The notes: a model not told the origin generated them from the sequence alone. A DNA stretch of 64,000 nucleotides from Ferrimonas sediminum (GCF_900100175.1 NZ_FNEM01000004.1:186001-250000), one strand, 5' to 3'. Positions 1 to 9,362 are shown, counted from the first letter of the stretch. A program made the numbers and translations.

Positions 1-401
1 TTGCCGAGGGTGCTTTTAACAGCGCCAACGACGCCATCGCCTACCGACAACACGCCTTTGGGCTGATCAAAGAGAACTTTGGTGACATGTACGCCATGGT
101 CAAGGGGAAAAAAGAGATGGACGCCGACGCGTTTCAGCGCCGGGCTCAGCACCTGGCTCTGTTGAGCCAGATCCCCTTTGAAGCGTTCAAAGTACCAGGC
201 TCCAACCAGGGGGATACCGAGGCTCTGGCCTCAGTCTGGAGTGACAGCGCCAAGTTCGCCCAGATCGCCAAGGAGTTCCAGGACGCTTCCGCCAACCTGG
301 CCAAAGTCAGCACCAATGGCGATGCCAAGGCGATTAAACAAGCCTTTGGCGCGACCGGCAAAGCCTGCAAGAGCTGCCACGATCAGTTTAAGCAGGACTG
401 A
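1..401 (+). CDS. Cytochrome c' (5' end outside window)
   Basis: C-terminal part of a periplasmic cytochrome c'. The reading frame is open from base 3 with no start in the window, so the signal peptide and first helices lie upstream. The c-type haem motif CKSCH sits 12 residues from the end, the C-terminal position typical of cytochrome c' (four-helix bundle, high-spin haem; binds NO and may act in NO tolerance). The visible helices are rich in Ala, Gln and Lys, as in the family. A b-type cytochrome gene follows in convergent orientation, and such pairs are common in related bacteria. Confidence 0.85.
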   Translation, partial: AEGAFNSANDAIAYRQHAFGLIKENFGDMYAMVKGKKEMDADAFQRRAQHLALLSQIPFEAFKVPGSNQGDTEALASVWSDSAKFAQIAKEFQDASANLAKVSTNGDAKAIKQAFGATGKACKSCHDQFKQD

Positions 402-408
402 TAACCAC

Positions 409-433
409 AAAGGGCTGCCCATGGCAGCCCTTT
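409..433. terminator. Bidirectional terminator between cytochrome genes
   Basis: Perfect 11-bp inverted repeat (AAAGGGCTGCC / GGCAGCCCTTT) with a three-base loop, between the convergent cytochrome c' and cytochrome b genes. It has short A and T tracts on either side, so it can serve both strands. Confidence 0.7.
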
Positions 434-450
434 CCCTGTGCATCTTTGCC

Positions 451-1095
451 TTACCATAACGGCAATATCAGCCAATACAGCACCGCCATCCCAACCAGCA
501 TCAAGGGCACCAGCCAACAGATGGGCGCCACCGCATTGGATCGCCGCCCGCCAGCGGTCATGCCGTAACCGGTGACCATCGCTTCCACCAGGTTCACCCC
601 ATTGAATCGATAAAATACGATGGCGCACAGGTGCATCGCCACGGTCGCCAGAATCAGATTAAATAGCCAGTGGTGCAGACTGGTCATGGTTCCGGCCAAC
701 GCACCGCTGACCGACGACGACAACGGCCCTTCCGCCAAAATGTCATCGGTAGCGAACAAACCGGTCATCACCTGAGCCATCAACAGCAACATCATCACCA
801 CCACCATATAACCTCCGGCCGGATTGTGGCCAAAGTAGGGGCGCTCATGGGCATGCCAATTAAACAGGTAGTGCAGAACCGCGCCAGGACGGCGGACGAA
901 ATGATTGAATCGGGCCGTAGTGGTACCGATGAACCCCCACAACAGGCGCACCAACAGCAGCACCATCAGCAGGTATGCACAGGTCATGTGCCACTCCATC
1001 ATCCCCTGCTCGGCGGTCAACCAACACAGAGGCAGGAGCGCAACCGAGCCCCAGTGGAACAGCCGAACCATGCCGTCCCAGATCTTAACCTTCAC
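451..1095 (-). CDS. Cytochrome b561-type membrane protein
   Basis: Inner-membrane di-haem b-type cytochrome of 214 residues, in the cytochrome b561/Ni-Fe hydrogenase b-subunit-like family. It has about four to five membrane segments. Candidate haem-ligand histidines lie at H14 (RLFHWG), H36 (EWHM), H141/H142 (LHHWL) and H155. The start is GTG at 1095, with AAGGAG six bases upstream. It probably passes electrons from the quinone pool to the neighbouring cytochrome c'; that partnership is inferred from adjacency only. Confidence 0.8.
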   Translation of the reverse strand: MKVKIWDGMVRLFHWGSVALLPLCWLTAEQGMMEWHMTCAYLLMVLLLVRLLWGFIGTTTARFNHFVRRPGAVLHYLFNWHAHERPYFGHNPAGGYMVVVMMLLLMAQVMTGLFATDDILAEGPLSSSVSGALAGTMTSLHHWLFNLILATVAMHLCAIVFYRFNGVNLVEAMVTGYGMTAGGRRSNAVAPICWLVPLMLVGMAVLYWLILPLW

Positions 1096-1280
1096 CTTAA
1101 ACTCCTTGGAATCTGGTCAGACAAGGAGATCTCTAATGCGGTCAATTAACACTCAAACCGCGGCACTCCTTCGCCCTAAATCCCACCCATAATGCGCTTG
1201 TTTCGGTTATCCCTCAAGCAGAAAAGTGTGTTTTTTTAACCCCAGTTGAACCGGTTGGGTAAGTTTGCAGCATTCAGCAA

Positions 1281-1302
1281 AAAGGTGATCCAGATCACTT
1301 TA
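1281..1302 (+). promoter_or_regulatory. CRP-like operator upstream of raiA
   Basis: AAAGGTGATCCAGATCACTT is a near-perfect palindrome centred on GTGATC-GATCAC, matching the CRP consensus TGTGA-N6-TCACA closely. A -10-like TAGTCT at 1323-1328 would place the site about 42 bases upstream of the start of transcription, a class II activator position. raiA of E. coli is CRP-responsive, which supports the reading. Confidence 0.55.
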
Positions 1303-1368
1303 CCCGAACCCTGTGGTAGGGGTAGTCTGAAGTTGAACCTGATTTTGGGTTAACAGAAGGGGAACTCT

Positions 1369-1719
1369 ATGAGAATTGAAATTACCAGCAAACAACTCAC
1401 CGTTACCGACCCCATTCGTGAGCGCATCGAGAGCCGGTTTGAGAAACTGGAGCGTCATGAAGTCAACCTGATTACCCCACACGTCATCATTACCCAAGAA
1501 GGACCCGAATTTCAGATTGAAGCCTCAATGGGCATCCCCAGCGGTAAACTGTTTGCCAAAGCGTCTCATGAGAACCTGTACAACGCCATCAACCAGATGG
1601 GACAACGCCTGGAACGTCAACTGAATCGACACACCCATAAAGACCAGTCCAAGCGTCATATCAAGCCTGCCGCCATCGATATCGATGTCGATGCAGAAGA
1701 GGCGGAATCCGCCGCCTGA
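1369..1719 (+). CDS. raiA: Ribosome-associated inhibitor / hibernation factor RaiA
   Basis: A 116-residue member of the HPF/RaiA (YfiA) family, which binds the 30S decoding centre and holds ribosomes inactive in stationary phase or stress. The beta-alpha-beta-beta-beta-alpha domain spans about residues 1-95, beginning MRIEITSKQLTVTDPIRER. A short acidic tail (DIDVDAEEAE) follows; this length fits RaiA or short HPF rather than long HPF. The RBS is AAGGGGAAC before ATG 1369. The gene precedes pheL-pheA exactly as in E. coli. A CRP-like site lies about 70 bases upstream of the start codon. Confidence 0.9.
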   Translation: MRIEITSKQLTVTDPIRERIESRFEKLERHEVNLITPHVIITQEGPEFQIEASMGIPSGKLFAKASHENLYNAINQMGQRLERQLNRHTHKDQSKRHIKPAAIDIDVDAEEAESAA

Positions 1720-1760
1720 ACGACCCCGGGTTGAGGTTTCGACCCACATAGGAAAGGAGT

Positions 1761-1786
1761 GGCGCCGGCAAACAGCTGGCGCTTTT
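1761..1786 (+). terminator. Weak terminator-like hairpin after raiA
   Basis: GCGCC at 1762-1766 pairs with GGCGC at 1778-1782 and is followed by TTTT. The stem is only five firm pairs, so termination may be partial. It lies just ahead of the pheA promoter. Confidence 0.35.
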
Positions 1787-1792
1787 GGTTTA

Positions 1793-1822
1793 TTGACAAC
1801 CGCCCTAACAAGCCGCTAGTGT
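1793..1822 (+). promoter_or_regulatory. Sigma-70 promoter of pheL-pheA
   Basis: A consensus -35 TTGACA (1793-1798) is followed after 18 bases by the -10-like TAGTGT (1817-1822). Transcription would start a few bases before the pheL start codon at 1829, leaving a very short 5' end ahead of the leader peptide, as expected for an attenuated operon. Confidence 0.6.
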
Positions 1823-1828
1823 AAGCCC

Positions 1829-1885
1829 ATGCAAACTCTGCCACAGCACGACCTGTTTATTTTCTTTTTTACACCCCCCAAATAG
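1829..1885 (+). CDS. pheL: Phe-operon leader peptide
   Basis: An 18-residue leader, MQTLPQHDLFIFFFTPPK, with four Phe codons in a run of six (F-I-F-F-F after L). It lies between the pheA promoter and a terminator. Ribosome stalling at the Phe codons when charged tRNA-Phe is scarce should bias the downstream RNA fold toward read-through into pheA. The sequence differs from the E. coli leader, but the Phe-rich core and position are the same. No strong RBS is visible, which is usual for leader peptides with short 5' ends. Confidence 0.8.
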   Translation: MQTLPQHDLFIFFFTPPK

Positions 1886-1957
1886 GGAGGCGGGACTCGG
1901 GTGTCAAAAAGAAAGTAACCAACCCAAGCAAGCCTCCCCAACCGGGGAGGCTTTTTT
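1864..1957 (+). promoter_or_regulatory. Phe attenuator of pheA
   Basis: Three competing pairings can be read. A 1:2 hairpin forms between the Phe-codon region 1864-1876 (CTTTTTT ACACCC) and 1899-1911 (GGGTGT C AAAAAG). The terminator stem is AAGCCTCCCC (1930-1939) with GGGGAGGCTT (1944-1953), followed by six T. The alternative is GGGAGGC (1885-1891) pairing with GCCTCCC (1932-1938), which would break the terminator. Stalling on the Phe codons would disrupt 1:2 and free the 1885-1891 strand. Confidence 0.8.
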
Positions 1958-1997
1958 GTATCAGCCAGCGCCATGGGCTCACTAAACCGAGGATGAG

Positions 1998-3143
1998 ATG
2001 GACCTAAATAAAATCAGAACCGACATCAACAACGTCGATGGCGAACTGCTGTCCCTGCTGGCCAAGCGTCGACAGCTGACACTGAATGTGGCCCGCAGTA
2101 AAGAGATTGACCTGAAACCGGTGCGGGATCAGGAGCGGGAGCAGCAACTGCTGGAGAAACTGGTTGCCCTGGGTAAAGAGCAGGGGCTGGACGCCCAATA
2201 CGTCGTCCGCCTGTTTCAAACCATTATCGAAGACTCGGTATTGCGCCAGCAGGCCTGGCTGCAAGGACAGCAAAACACCTCTCAGGATCTGGTGACCGTG
2301 GCCTATCTCGGTGCCAAAGGCAGCTACAGCTACATCGCCGCCCATGGCTATTTTGCCCGCCGCGACCACTCACTGGTGGAGTTAGGCTGCGCCAATTTTG
2401 ATGACGTGATTCAGGCGGTGGAGCGTGGCAATGCCGATTACGGCATTCTGCCCATCGAAAACACCTCCTCCGGCTCCATCAATGAGGTCTATGATCTGCT
2501 TCAGCAGACCCATCTGCAGATCGTCGGTGAAACCACCGAAACCATCGGCCACTGTCTGCTGACCCTGCCCGGAGCCGACCTGTCGGCCATCTCCACCATC
2601 TACGCCCATCCTCAGGTGATCTCCCAATGCAGCAACCACCTGCGTCAGTATCACGGCGTAAAACTGGAGTACTGTGCCAGCTCCGCCCACGCCATGGCAC
2701 AGGTGAAAGACAGCCAGGATCCCACTCGCGCCGCCATTGCCAGCAAAGCCGGTGGCGAGTTGTACGGGCTGGAACCCCGTCAGGAGAAACTCGCCAACCA
2801 AGCGGAAAATGAGAGTCGTTTCATCCTGGTGTCCCGCAAAGCCAAGGACGTCCCGGTTCAGGTGCCGGCCAAAACCACCCTGATCATGGCCACCGGCCAG
2901 AAAGCCGGTGCCCTGGTGGACGCCCTGCTGGTACTGAAAAACAACGGCCTGATCATGAGCAAGCTCACCAGCAGGCCGATTCCCGGAAACCCCTGGGAGG
3001 AGATGTTCTACCTGGACATCGAAGCCAACATCAACAGCGATAACATGAAGCAGGCTCTGGCCGAGCTCGTGCCAATCACCCGCTTCATCAAGATCCTAGG
3101 CTGCTACCAAAGCGAGCGCATCATGCCCACCGAACTGGAGTGA
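1998..3143 (+). CDS. pheA: Bifunctional chorismate mutase / prephenate dehydratase
   Basis: P-protein of 381 residues converting chorismate to prephenate and then phenylpyruvate in phenylalanine synthesis (cytoplasm). The AroQ-type chorismate mutase helices occupy about residues 1-90. The prephenate dehydratase domain starts near VAYLGAKGSYSY and includes ENTSSGSINEVYDLL and ESRFILVSRK. A C-terminal ACT domain carries GALVDALLVLKNNGL and KLTSRPIPGNPWE, the regions that bind Phe for feedback inhibition. The start is ATG 1998 after GAGGATGAG. It is controlled by the pheL attenuator just upstream and ends at a strong terminator shared with tyrA. Confidence 0.97.
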   Translation: MDLNKIRTDINNVDGELLSLLAKRRQLTLNVARSKEIDLKPVRDQEREQQLLEKLVALGKEQGLDAQYVVRLFQTIIEDSVLRQQAWLQGQQNTSQDLVTVAYLGAKGSYSYIAAHGYFARRDHSLVELGCANFDDVIQAVERGNADYGILPIENTSSGSINEVYDLLQQTHLQIVGETTETIGHCLLTLPGADLSAISTIYAHPQVISQCSNHLRQYHGVKLEYCASSAHAMAQVKDSQDPTRAAIASKAGGELYGLEPRQEKLANQAENESRFILVSRKAKDVPVQVPAKTTLIMATGQKAGALVDALLVLKNNGLIMSKLTSRPIPGNPWEEMFYLDIEANINSDNMKQALAELVPITRFIKILGCYQSERIMPTELE

Positions 3144-3159
3144 CGCCAGCAACCAGAAC

Positions 3160-3190
3160 AAAAACGCCGCCCTGGGGGCGGCGTTTTTTT
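3160..3190. terminator. Bidirectional terminator pheA / tyrA
   Basis: The GC-rich stem ACGCCGCCC (3164-3172) pairs with GGGCGGCGT (3176-3184), flanked by an A run on the left and seven T on the right. It lies between the convergent pheA and tyrA genes. Confidence 0.85.
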
Positions 3191-3204
3191 ATGACGGAGA
3201 AAGA

Positions 3205-4347
3205 TCAGGCTTCACTACGATTATCGTTAGCGCTGAGTAACATATTGCCACTCTCACTCTGAAACTGTTTGGCGAAGTCGCCAAACCAGTCGGCGATGTC
3301 ATTGAACTGAGCCTCAAAGCCGGCTTTGTCGCCATGCTCCAGCATCTTTAGCGCTTCCTGATAGCGATCCATATAGTGCCGCGCTCGGGCCAGGGTATCG
3401 GGCTGGGAAAAGATGATGTCGCCATACAATTTGGCATCCTGGGCAAACAGGCGGCCCACCATCGCCAGCTCCAAGCGGTAGATGGGAGAGCTAAACTGCA
3501 ACAACTGATCCAGATCCGCCCGCTCCCGGCGCAGGTGAGCCCCATAGACAAAAGCGGTAAAGTGACGCATCGCCTGCACCAGTTGCATCGCCTGATCGTG
3601 TTCCGACGCCGGGGCCTCGTGCAGACGGGCCCCCCAGATGCGAATCTGCTCCAGCAACCACTGGTAGCGGGCTTCGTCGCGGCCATGACAGACCACCACC
3701 ACCTGCTTGGCCAGACTGGACAGATCCGGGCCAAACATCGGGTGCAGACCGACCACCGGCCCCTGATGCTTGCTGAGCATGGCCGCCAGGGGGGCCTGCT
3801 TGATGCTGGTCAGATCCAGCAGCACACACTCCTTCGGCAGTGTCGGCAATTGAGCGATGACCGCATTGGTATGGTGAATCGGCACACTGACCACCACCAC
3901 ACCGGCACCGTCAAGGATGGCATCGGCATTGGGCCAGTCGTCCTTATCCAGAATCCGCACTTCGTAGCCGGACAGGCGGAACAGCTGGCTGAACAGGGTG
4001 CCGAGCTTACCGGCACCACCGACAATGACGATGGGGCCGACATCGGGGTTGATGCATTTGAAGCCGACGTCATTTTCGCTGGCATAAGATTCACGCATGA
4101 TGCGCCGCAGCAGATCTTCGATCAGTTGCGGCGGCACCCCCATCAGGGTCGCCTCTTCACGGCGCTTCATCAACATCGCCGCTTCCCGTTTCGGGGCATA
4201 GATAGGCAAGCCCTGCTCGTGCTTGATGCTGCCCACCTCACCGACCAGATCCAGTCGGCGGCGTAACAACGTCAGCAGGTCTTTATCGACCTCGTCGATG
4301 CGGTCCCGCAACCGGTCCAGCTCCTGGCTGCTTCGTTCTGCCATCAT
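3205..4347 (-). CDS. tyrA: Bifunctional chorismate mutase / prephenate dehydrogenase
   Basis: T-protein of 380 residues making 4-hydroxyphenylpyruvate for tyrosine synthesis. The N-terminal chorismate mutase (about residues 1-95, with [16 protein letters not shown]) is fused to an NAD-dependent dehydrogenase beginning at [27 protein letters not shown] is a conserved dehydrogenase motif. The start ATG overlaps the stop of aroF (AATGATGG); a GGAGG inside the last aroF codons serves as RBS, so the two genes are translationally coupled. The first two codons are both ATG (4347 or 4344). Confidence 0.96.
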   Translation of the reverse strand: MMAERSSQELDRLRDRIDEVDKDLLTLLRRRLDLVGEVGSIKHEQGLPIYAPKREAAMLMKRREEATLMGVPPQLIEDLLRRIMRESYASENDVGFKCINPDVGPIVIVGGAGKLGTLFSQLFRLSGYEVRILDKDDWPNADAILDGAGVVVVSVPIHHTNAVIAQLPTLPKECVLLDLTSIKQAPLAAMLSKHQGPVVGLHPMFGPDLSSLAKQVVVVCHGRDEARYQWLLEQIRIWGARLHEAPASEHDQAMQLVQAMRHFTAFVYGAHLRRERADLDQLLQFSSPIYRLELAMVGRLFAQDAKLYGDIIFSQPDTLARARHYMDRYQEALKMLEHGDKAGFEAQFNDIADWFGDFAKQFQSESGNMLLSANDNRSEA

Positions 4348-5420
4348 TGACCTCCAAAGCGCGTCGGCAAGATCGGCGCCAGTTCCCGGGCGCCCTGACG
4401 CAGCAGTTGCTCGGTGTCGTCCCAGTCGATGCAGGCATCGGTAATGGACACCCCGTACTCCATCTCCGCCTTCGGCAGTTCCGAGGACTGGCTGCCCGCT
4501 TTCAGGTGGCTCTCCAGCATGATGCCGATGATGGAGGTGTTGCCCTCCTGAATCTGATTAAAGACGTTTTGGGCCACCAGAGGCTGGCGACGGTGATCTT
4601 TGGAGGAGTTGCCGTGGCTGCAGTCCACCATCAGGCGGGAGGTCAGCCCCGCCTCATGCAGCTGACGGGTGCACAGCTCGACATTGACCGAGTCGTAGTT
4701 CGGCTGCTTGCCCCCCCGCAGGATCACGTGACCATCCGGGTTACCCTGGGTCTGCATCAACGCCACCTGGCCGGCCTGGTTAATGCCCATAAAGCGGTGG
4801 CCGCTGGCAGCGGACTGCAGCGCATTCATGGCCACATCCAGCTTGCCGTCGGTGCCATTTTTAAAGCCCACCGGCATCGACAGCCCCGAAGCCATCTCCC
4901 GGTGAGTCTGTGATTCTGTGGTACGTGCGCCGATGGCGGACCAGGAGAACAACTCCCCGAGATACTGGGGGCTGATGGGATCCAGGGCTTCGGTGGCGAC
5001 CGGCAATCCCAGCTCCGCCAACCAGATCAGCAACTCACGAGCATTGCGCAAGCCCTTTTCGACGTCGAAGGAGTTATCCATGTCCGGATCATTGATCAGC
5101 CCTTTCCAGCCTACGGTGGTGCGCGGCTTTTCAAAGTAGACCCGCATCAGAATGTACATCTGATCGCTGAGATCATCGTGCAGGGTCTTCAGTTTCAGGG
5201 CGTACTCTTTGGCCGAGGCCACATCGTGAATGGAACAGGGGCCGGTTACCACCAGCAGTCGGTTGTCCCGCTTGTGTACGATGTCGGCGACCTTGGCACG
5301 GGCGCCGTTAATATATCGATAAGCCTGCTCGGAGAGGGGGAGCTGTTGCTTCAGCTGTTCAGGGGTGGTCAGGACCTGTTCGGACTGAATGTGGATATTG
5401 TAAATACTGTCCTTTTGCAT
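4344..5420 (-). CDS. aroF: DAHP synthase, Tyr-type
   Basis: 3-deoxy-D-arabino-heptulosonate 7-phosphate synthase (358 residues), the first step of the shikimate pathway, condensing PEP and erythrose 4-phosphate. Class I motifs are present: [25 protein letters not shown] and [11 protein letters not shown]. Forming an operon with tyrA identifies it as the tyrosine-linked isozyme, as in E. coli. The RBS is TTGGAGAAGCAGTA before ATG. A 7-bp inverted repeat (ACCTATC / GATAGGT, 5440-5467) lies in the 5' leader. No clear TyrR box (TGTAAA-N6-TTTACA) was found in the upstream 160 bases. Confidence 0.94.
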   Translation of the reverse strand: MQKDSIYNIHIQSEQVLTTPEQLKQQLPLSEQAYRYINGARAKVADIVHKRDNRLLVVTGPCSIHDVASAKEYALKLKTLHDDLSDQMYILMRVYFEKPRTTVGWKGLINDPDMDNSFDVEKGLRNARELLIWLAELGLPVATEALDPISPQYLGELFSWSAIGARTTESQTHREMASGLSMPVGFKNGTDGKLDVAMNALQSAASGHRFMGINQAGQVALMQTQGNPDGHVILRGGKQPNYDSVNVELCTRQLHEAGLTSRLMVDCSHGNSSKDHRRQPLVAQNVFNQIQEGNTSIIGIMLESHLKAGSQSSELPKAEMEYGVSITDACIDWDDTEQLLRQGARELAPILPTRFGGQ

Positions 5421-5579
5421 TACTGCTTCTCCAAGTAGTACCTATCTGTGGCTTATTAACGATAGGTTTGTGAACCCAACCGGTGCTGCCGGCCTGAGTT
5501 CAATGTGCCTTGTCTACTGTGAAGATGCAAGTAAATGCTCATCTGTGAGCGAATTCGAGTTCAAAGGGTTATAAAACGA

Positions 5580-5608
5580 AAAAAGCCCGCCATAAAGGCG
5601 GGCTTTTC
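5580..5608 (-). terminator. Terminator of the rpsP-rplS operon
   Basis: The stem AAAAGCCCGCC (5581-5591) pairs with GGCGGGCTTTT (5597-5607) around an ATAAA loop. It lies just past the rplS stop, with A-rich sequence that reads as a T run on the minus strand. Confidence 0.85.
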
Positions 5609-5630
5609 CTGCTTCGAGACTAAATAAAAT

Positions 5631-5978
5631 TTAGCCCAGACGCTCGCGGATACGAGCCGCCTTACCAGTACGTGTACGCAAGTAGTACAGTTTGGCACGA
5701 CGAACGCGACCACGACGCTCCAGCTTGATGCTTTCTACCAGCGGAGAGTGAGTCTGGAACGCACGCTCTACGCCTTCACCATTAGAGATTTTGCGAACTG
5801 TGAACGCAGAGTGCAGGCCACGGTTACGCTTAGCGATAACTACGCCCTGGAAAGCCTGAAGACGGGTCTTGTTACCTTCGGTTACGCGAACCTGTACGGT
5901 AACAGTGTCACCAGGGCCAAATGCAGGTACGTCCTGCTTCATCTGCTCTTGTTCAAGCTGCTTGATGATATTGCTCAT
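5631..5978 (-). CDS. rplS: 50S ribosomal protein L19
   Basis: A 115-residue L19, which lies at the 30S/50S interface. The whole length matches the family ([21 protein letters not shown] at the N-terminus, [20 protein letters not shown] at the end). It is the last gene of the rpsP-rimM-trmD-rplS operon and is followed by a strong terminator. The 32-base gap from trmD holds an AAGAGAG-type RBS. Confidence 0.97.
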   Translation of the reverse strand: MSNIIKQLEQEQMKQDVPAFGPGDTVTVQVRVTEGNKTRLQAFQGVVIAKRNRGLHSAFTVRKISNGEGVERAFQTHSPLVESIKLERRGRVRRAKLYYLRTRTGKAARIRERLG

Positions 5979-6010
5979 AATGTCTCTCTTCCTAGATTAA
6001 ACTGAAAACT

Positions 6011-6778
6011 CTAACGCTCGTCCTGCCCCTGTTGGGCGGCAAACTCTGCAAGCAACTGGGCTTGCTCGTCAGTCAGAGCTAGGTTGTCAAGTAACTCGGG
6101 TCGTCGCTGCCAGGTGCGTCCAAGGGACTGCTGCAGGCGCCAACGCCGAATTGATTCATGATTGCCGCTTAATAACACTTGCGGAACCTGTTGACCGTCC
6201 AGAACTTCCGGACGGGTGTAATGAGGGCAATCCAGCAGACCTTCCGAAAAAGAGTCCTGCTCTGCCGAAGCTTGCTTGCCCAACACCCCAGGCACCAGCC
6301 TGGATACGGCATCGATCAAGTTCATCGCCGGCAGCTCACCACCACTGAGAACGTAGTCGCCAACGGACCACTCCTCATCAACTTCCGATTGGATGATGCG
6401 CTCATCGACACCTTCGTATCGACCACACACCAGCACCAGGCGTTTGTTGCTGGCCAACTCCTCCACACCCGACTGGGTAAGGGGACGACCCTGAGGCGAC
6501 AGGTAGATAACCTTGGCCTCATCACCCGCTTCGGCTTTCGCCGCACGGATGGCATCACGCAGGGGCTGCACCATCATCAACATCCCGGGACCACCACCAT
6601 AAGGCCGGTCATCCACAGTGCGATGTTTATCATGGGTGAAATCGCGAGGATTCCACGTCTGCACTCCAAGCAAGCCGTTTTTCACGGCGCGACCAGTAAC
6701 GCCAAACTCGGTTACGGCACGAAACATCTCGGGAAACAGGGTCACGACCCCTAACCACAGTGCGTTCGGTTGTGCCAT
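6011..6778 (-). CDS. trmD: tRNA (guanine-N1)-methyltransferase
   Basis: SPOUT-family enzyme of 255 residues that methylates G37 of tRNAs reading CNN codons using SAM, preventing +1 frameshifts. Knot motifs are visible: [24 protein letters not shown] and [15 protein letters not shown]. The start ATG overlaps the end of rimM (6778), indicating coupling. Length and order within the ribosomal operon are standard. Confidence 0.97.
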   Translation of the reverse strand: MAQPNALWLGVVTLFPEMFRAVTEFGVTGRAVKNGLLGVQTWNPRDFTHDKHRTVDDRPYGGGPGMLMMVQPLRDAIRAAKAEAGDEAKVIYLSPQGRPLTQSGVEELASNKRLVLVCGRYEGVDERIIQSEVDEEWSVGDYVLSGGELPAMNLIDAVSRLVPGVLGKQASAEQDSFSEGLLDCPHYTRPEVLDGQQVPQVLLSGNHESIRRWRLQQSLGRTWQRRPELLDNLALTDEQAQLLAEFAAQQGQDER

Positions 6779-7308
6779 TAAAAGTTGGGATCCCAGTCAA
6801 CGGTAATGTGTTTTTCGGATGTGTTCACCTCAATGATGAACTGTTCCGGGACAAAGGGGACCATACGTTCCCGTTTGCCAAAGGCGTCTTTTGCGTTCGC
6901 CTTGATCTCCAGTACGTCATTGGCGCCGGTCTCCAGAATTCCGGAAACGGTTCCCATGTCGTAGCCTTGCTGGTTAACAACTTTACAGCCAATCAGATCG
7001 CGCCAGTAGAACTCGTCTTCCGGCAGCTCAGCCAATTGGTGAGCGAAGATAGAGACATCGTTGTTGGTGTACAACGCGGCCGCATCGCGGTCCTCAATCC
7101 CTTCCAAGCGGACAATCAGGCCGTTATTCTGACGACGCCAATCCACCACTTTCACTTCTTGCTGTTGACCACCATGGTTGATCAACCAAGGACGGTACTC
7201 AAAGATACCCTCTTTATCATCGGTAAAGGAGGTGATCTTCAACCAGCCCCGAATGCCATGTGGTGCGCCAAGGCGCCCGACTAACATTAGTTCTTGCTGA
7301 CTCATCAA
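6778..7308 (-). CDS. rimM: 16S rRNA maturation factor RimM
   Basis: A 176-residue assembly factor for the 30S head that binds S19. The N-terminal RimM domain ([19 protein letters not shown]) is followed by a PRC-barrel domain from about residue 98 ([21 protein letters not shown]). It overlaps trmD by one base at the stop and lies 19 bases after rpsP. The first two codons are both ATG (7308 or 7305). Confidence 0.96.
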   Translation of the reverse strand: MMSQQELMLVGRLGAPHGIRGWLKITSFTDDKEGIFEYRPWLINHGGQQQEVKVVDWRRQNNGLIVRLEGIEDRDAAALYTNNDVSIFAHQLAELPEDEFYWRDLIGCKVVNQQGYDMGTVSGILETGANDVLEIKANAKDAFGKRERMVPFVPEQFIIEVNTSEKHITVDWDPNF

Positions 7309-7327
7309 CTTACCCTACCAATACCCA

Positions 7328-7579
7328 TTAAGCCGCAGCTTTACGGGCGTCCTTAACCAGAGTAGCAACACGGTCAGACAGAGACGCGCCCTGTGCAACC
7401 CAGTGATCTACACGGGCCAGGTCCAGACGCAGCTTTTCAGCTTGGCCGGTCGCTACAGGGTTGAAGAAACCAACTTTCTCGATGAAGCGGCCATCGCGCT
7501 TCATACGGCTGTCGGCAACAACCACTTGATAAAACGGACGCTTTTTGGCGCCGCCACGAGCTAAACGAATGGTTACCAT
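7328..7579 (-). CDS. rpsP: 30S ribosomal protein S16
   Basis: An 83-residue S16 with the family start [20 protein letters not shown], needed for assembly of the 30S body. It is the first gene of the rpsP operon. The 161 bases between it and ffh should hold the operon promoter; the only marked structure there is the hairpin at 7616-7636. Confidence 0.97.
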   Translation of the reverse strand: MVTIRLARGGAKKRPFYQVVVADSRMKRDGRFIEKVGFFNPVATGQAEKLRLDLARVDHWVAQGASLSDRVATLVKDARKAAA

Positions 7580-7615
7580 ACGGTAATTCCTCTAATGGTA
7601 TTTATAGCAATAGAA

Positions 7616-7636
7616 TTGGGGCCGCAGGGGCCCCAA
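7616..7636 (-). terminator. Hairpin between ffh and rpsP
   Basis: TTGGGGCC (7616-7623) pairs with GGCCCCAA (7629-7636). It could end ffh transcription, but no T run follows on the minus strand, so it may be a weak terminator or a structure in the rpsP leader. Confidence 0.35.
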
Positions 7637-7740
7637 GGTAGAAAGCCCGCCGATTTTACCTGAATGCATCCGCAATGCAACCATTTCGACGGGTTTGTAG
7701 CCACCACACTGGAGTGTAGCAGCTGTAAAGACGGGAAATA

Positions 7741-9120
7741 TCAGCGAGGCATCTTCATTCCGGGGGGCAACATGCCGCCCATACCGCGCATCATCTTCTT
7801 CAGGCCACCGCCCTTCATCTTCTTCATCATCTTCTGCATCTGGGTGAACTGCTTCAGCAACCGGTTCACATCCTGCAGTTGAGTGCCGGAACCGGCGGCG
7901 ATGCGGCGTTTCCGGGATCCCTTGATGATGTCGGGGCGAGCGCGCTCACCGGGCGTCATGGAGTTGATGATCGCCTCCATCCGCTTGGTCATCTTGTCGT
8001 CCTGCACCTGGGACAGGGCTTCGGTAGGCAGTTGACCGACACCGGGCATCTTCTCAAGCATGCCCATCATGCCTCCCATGTTGTGCATCTGACGCAGTTG
8101 ATCACGGAAATCGGTGAGGTCAAACCCCTCCCCTTTCTTGATCTTCTTGGCCAGTTTTTCCGCCTGGGATTTATCAACCTTACGCTCCACCTCTTCGATC
8201 AGAGACAGTACGTCCCCCATCCCCAGGATGCGTGAGGCCACCCGATCCGGGTGGAACGGTTCCAGGGCGTCGGTCTTTTCACCCACCCCCAAGAATTTGA
8301 TCGGCTTGCCGGTGATGTGACGGATGGACAGGGCCGCACCGCCGCGGGCATCACCGTCCACCTTGGTGAGGATCACCCCGGTCAGTGGCAGCGCTTCATC
8401 AAAGGCCTTGGCAGTATTGGCCGCATCCTGACCGGTCATGGAGTCGACCGTAAACAGGGTTTCCACCGGGTCGACGGCGGCATGCAGCGCCTTGATCTCG
8501 TCCATCATGTCGGCATCGACGTGCAGACGGCCGGCGGTATCGACGATCACCACATCGATGAATTTCTTGCGGGCGTGGTCCACCGCCGCACTGGCGATGG
8601 CAACCGGCTTCTGGCTGACGTCGGACGGGAAGAACTCCACACCGATGTCATTGGCCAGGGTCTCCAGCTGCTTGATCGCCGCCGGACGATAGACGTCGGC
8701 ACTGACCACCAGTACCGATTTCTTCTCTCTCTCTTTCAGCAGCTTGGCCAGCTTACCCACACTGGTGGTTTTACCGGCCCCCTGCAGGCCCGCCATCATT
8801 ACCACCGCCGGTGGCTGACTGGCCAGGTTGAGGGCTTCGTTGGACTGGCCCATGGCCGCTTCCAGTTCACCCTGAACAATTTTAATGAAGGCCTGACCGG
8901 GGCTCAGGCTCTTGGACACTTCGGTGCCCACGGCCCGTTCGCGCACCTTGGCAACGAAGTCACGGACCACGGGCAGGGCCACGTCGGCCTCCAGCAACGC
9001 CATGCGCACTTCGCGCAGGGTGTCTTTAATGTTGTCTTCGGTAAGACGACCACGGCCGCTGATATTTTTCAGCGTCTGGCCTAAGCGTTCGGATAGATTC
9101 TGGAACATCGCCTGCTGCAT
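7741..9120 (-). CDS. ffh: Signal recognition particle protein Ffh
   Basis: SRP54-type GTPase (459 residues) that binds 4.5S RNA and signal sequences to target membrane proteins. The N domain is followed by the G domain with MMAGLQGAGKTTSVGKLAK, VDTAGRLH and TKVDGDARGG. The Met-rich M domain at the C-terminus ends with a tail containing MQKMMKKMKGGGLKKMMRGM. The given start adds four residues (MQQA) before the usual MFQNLSERL, so ATG 9108 is an alternative start. It is transcribed toward rpsP. Confidence 0.97.
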   Translation of the reverse strand: MQQAMFQNLSERLGQTLKNISGRGRLTEDNIKDTLREVRMALLEADVALPVVRDFVAKVRERAVGTEVSKSLSPGQAFIKIVQGELEAAMGQSNEALNLASQPPAVVMMAGLQGAGKTTSVGKLAKLLKEREKKSVLVVSADVYRPAAIKQLETLANDIGVEFFPSDVSQKPVAIASAAVDHARKKFIDVVIVDTAGRLHVDADMMDEIKALHAAVDPVETLFTVDSMTGQDAANTAKAFDEALPLTGVILTKVDGDARGGAALSIRHITGKPIKFLGVGEKTDALEPFHPDRVASRILGMGDVLSLIEEVERKVDKSQAEKLAKKIKKGEGFDLTDFRDQLRQMHNMGGMMGMLEKMPGVGQLPTEALSQVQDDKMTKRMEAIINSMTPGERARPDIIKGSRKRRIAAGSGTQLQDVNRLLKQFTQMQKMMKKMKGGGLKKMMRGMGGMLPPGMKMPR

Positions 9121-9362
9121 CGGTTAATGGGGAGTCACCGCATTATAACGGCGTGCCGATTACAAACACAAACCCACCCCGGCAGCGAGGCCACCCGCTC
9201 ACCGACGCCAGGACCGAGTTTGATCCGGGCCAAACAAAATGCAACTCAGCACCGAAAATGCGATTTCAACCGCTGCCCAAACTTAATAGTGCATGATAAG
9301 CTTGAGAAAATAGGGTAATTACCCACTGAATCAACGATGCAATAGGTGAGGAACAAGGCATT

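Noticed and set aside
5421-5580. TyrR box before aroF
   Set aside because: No TGTAAA-N6-TTTACA match with fewer than several mismatches was found.
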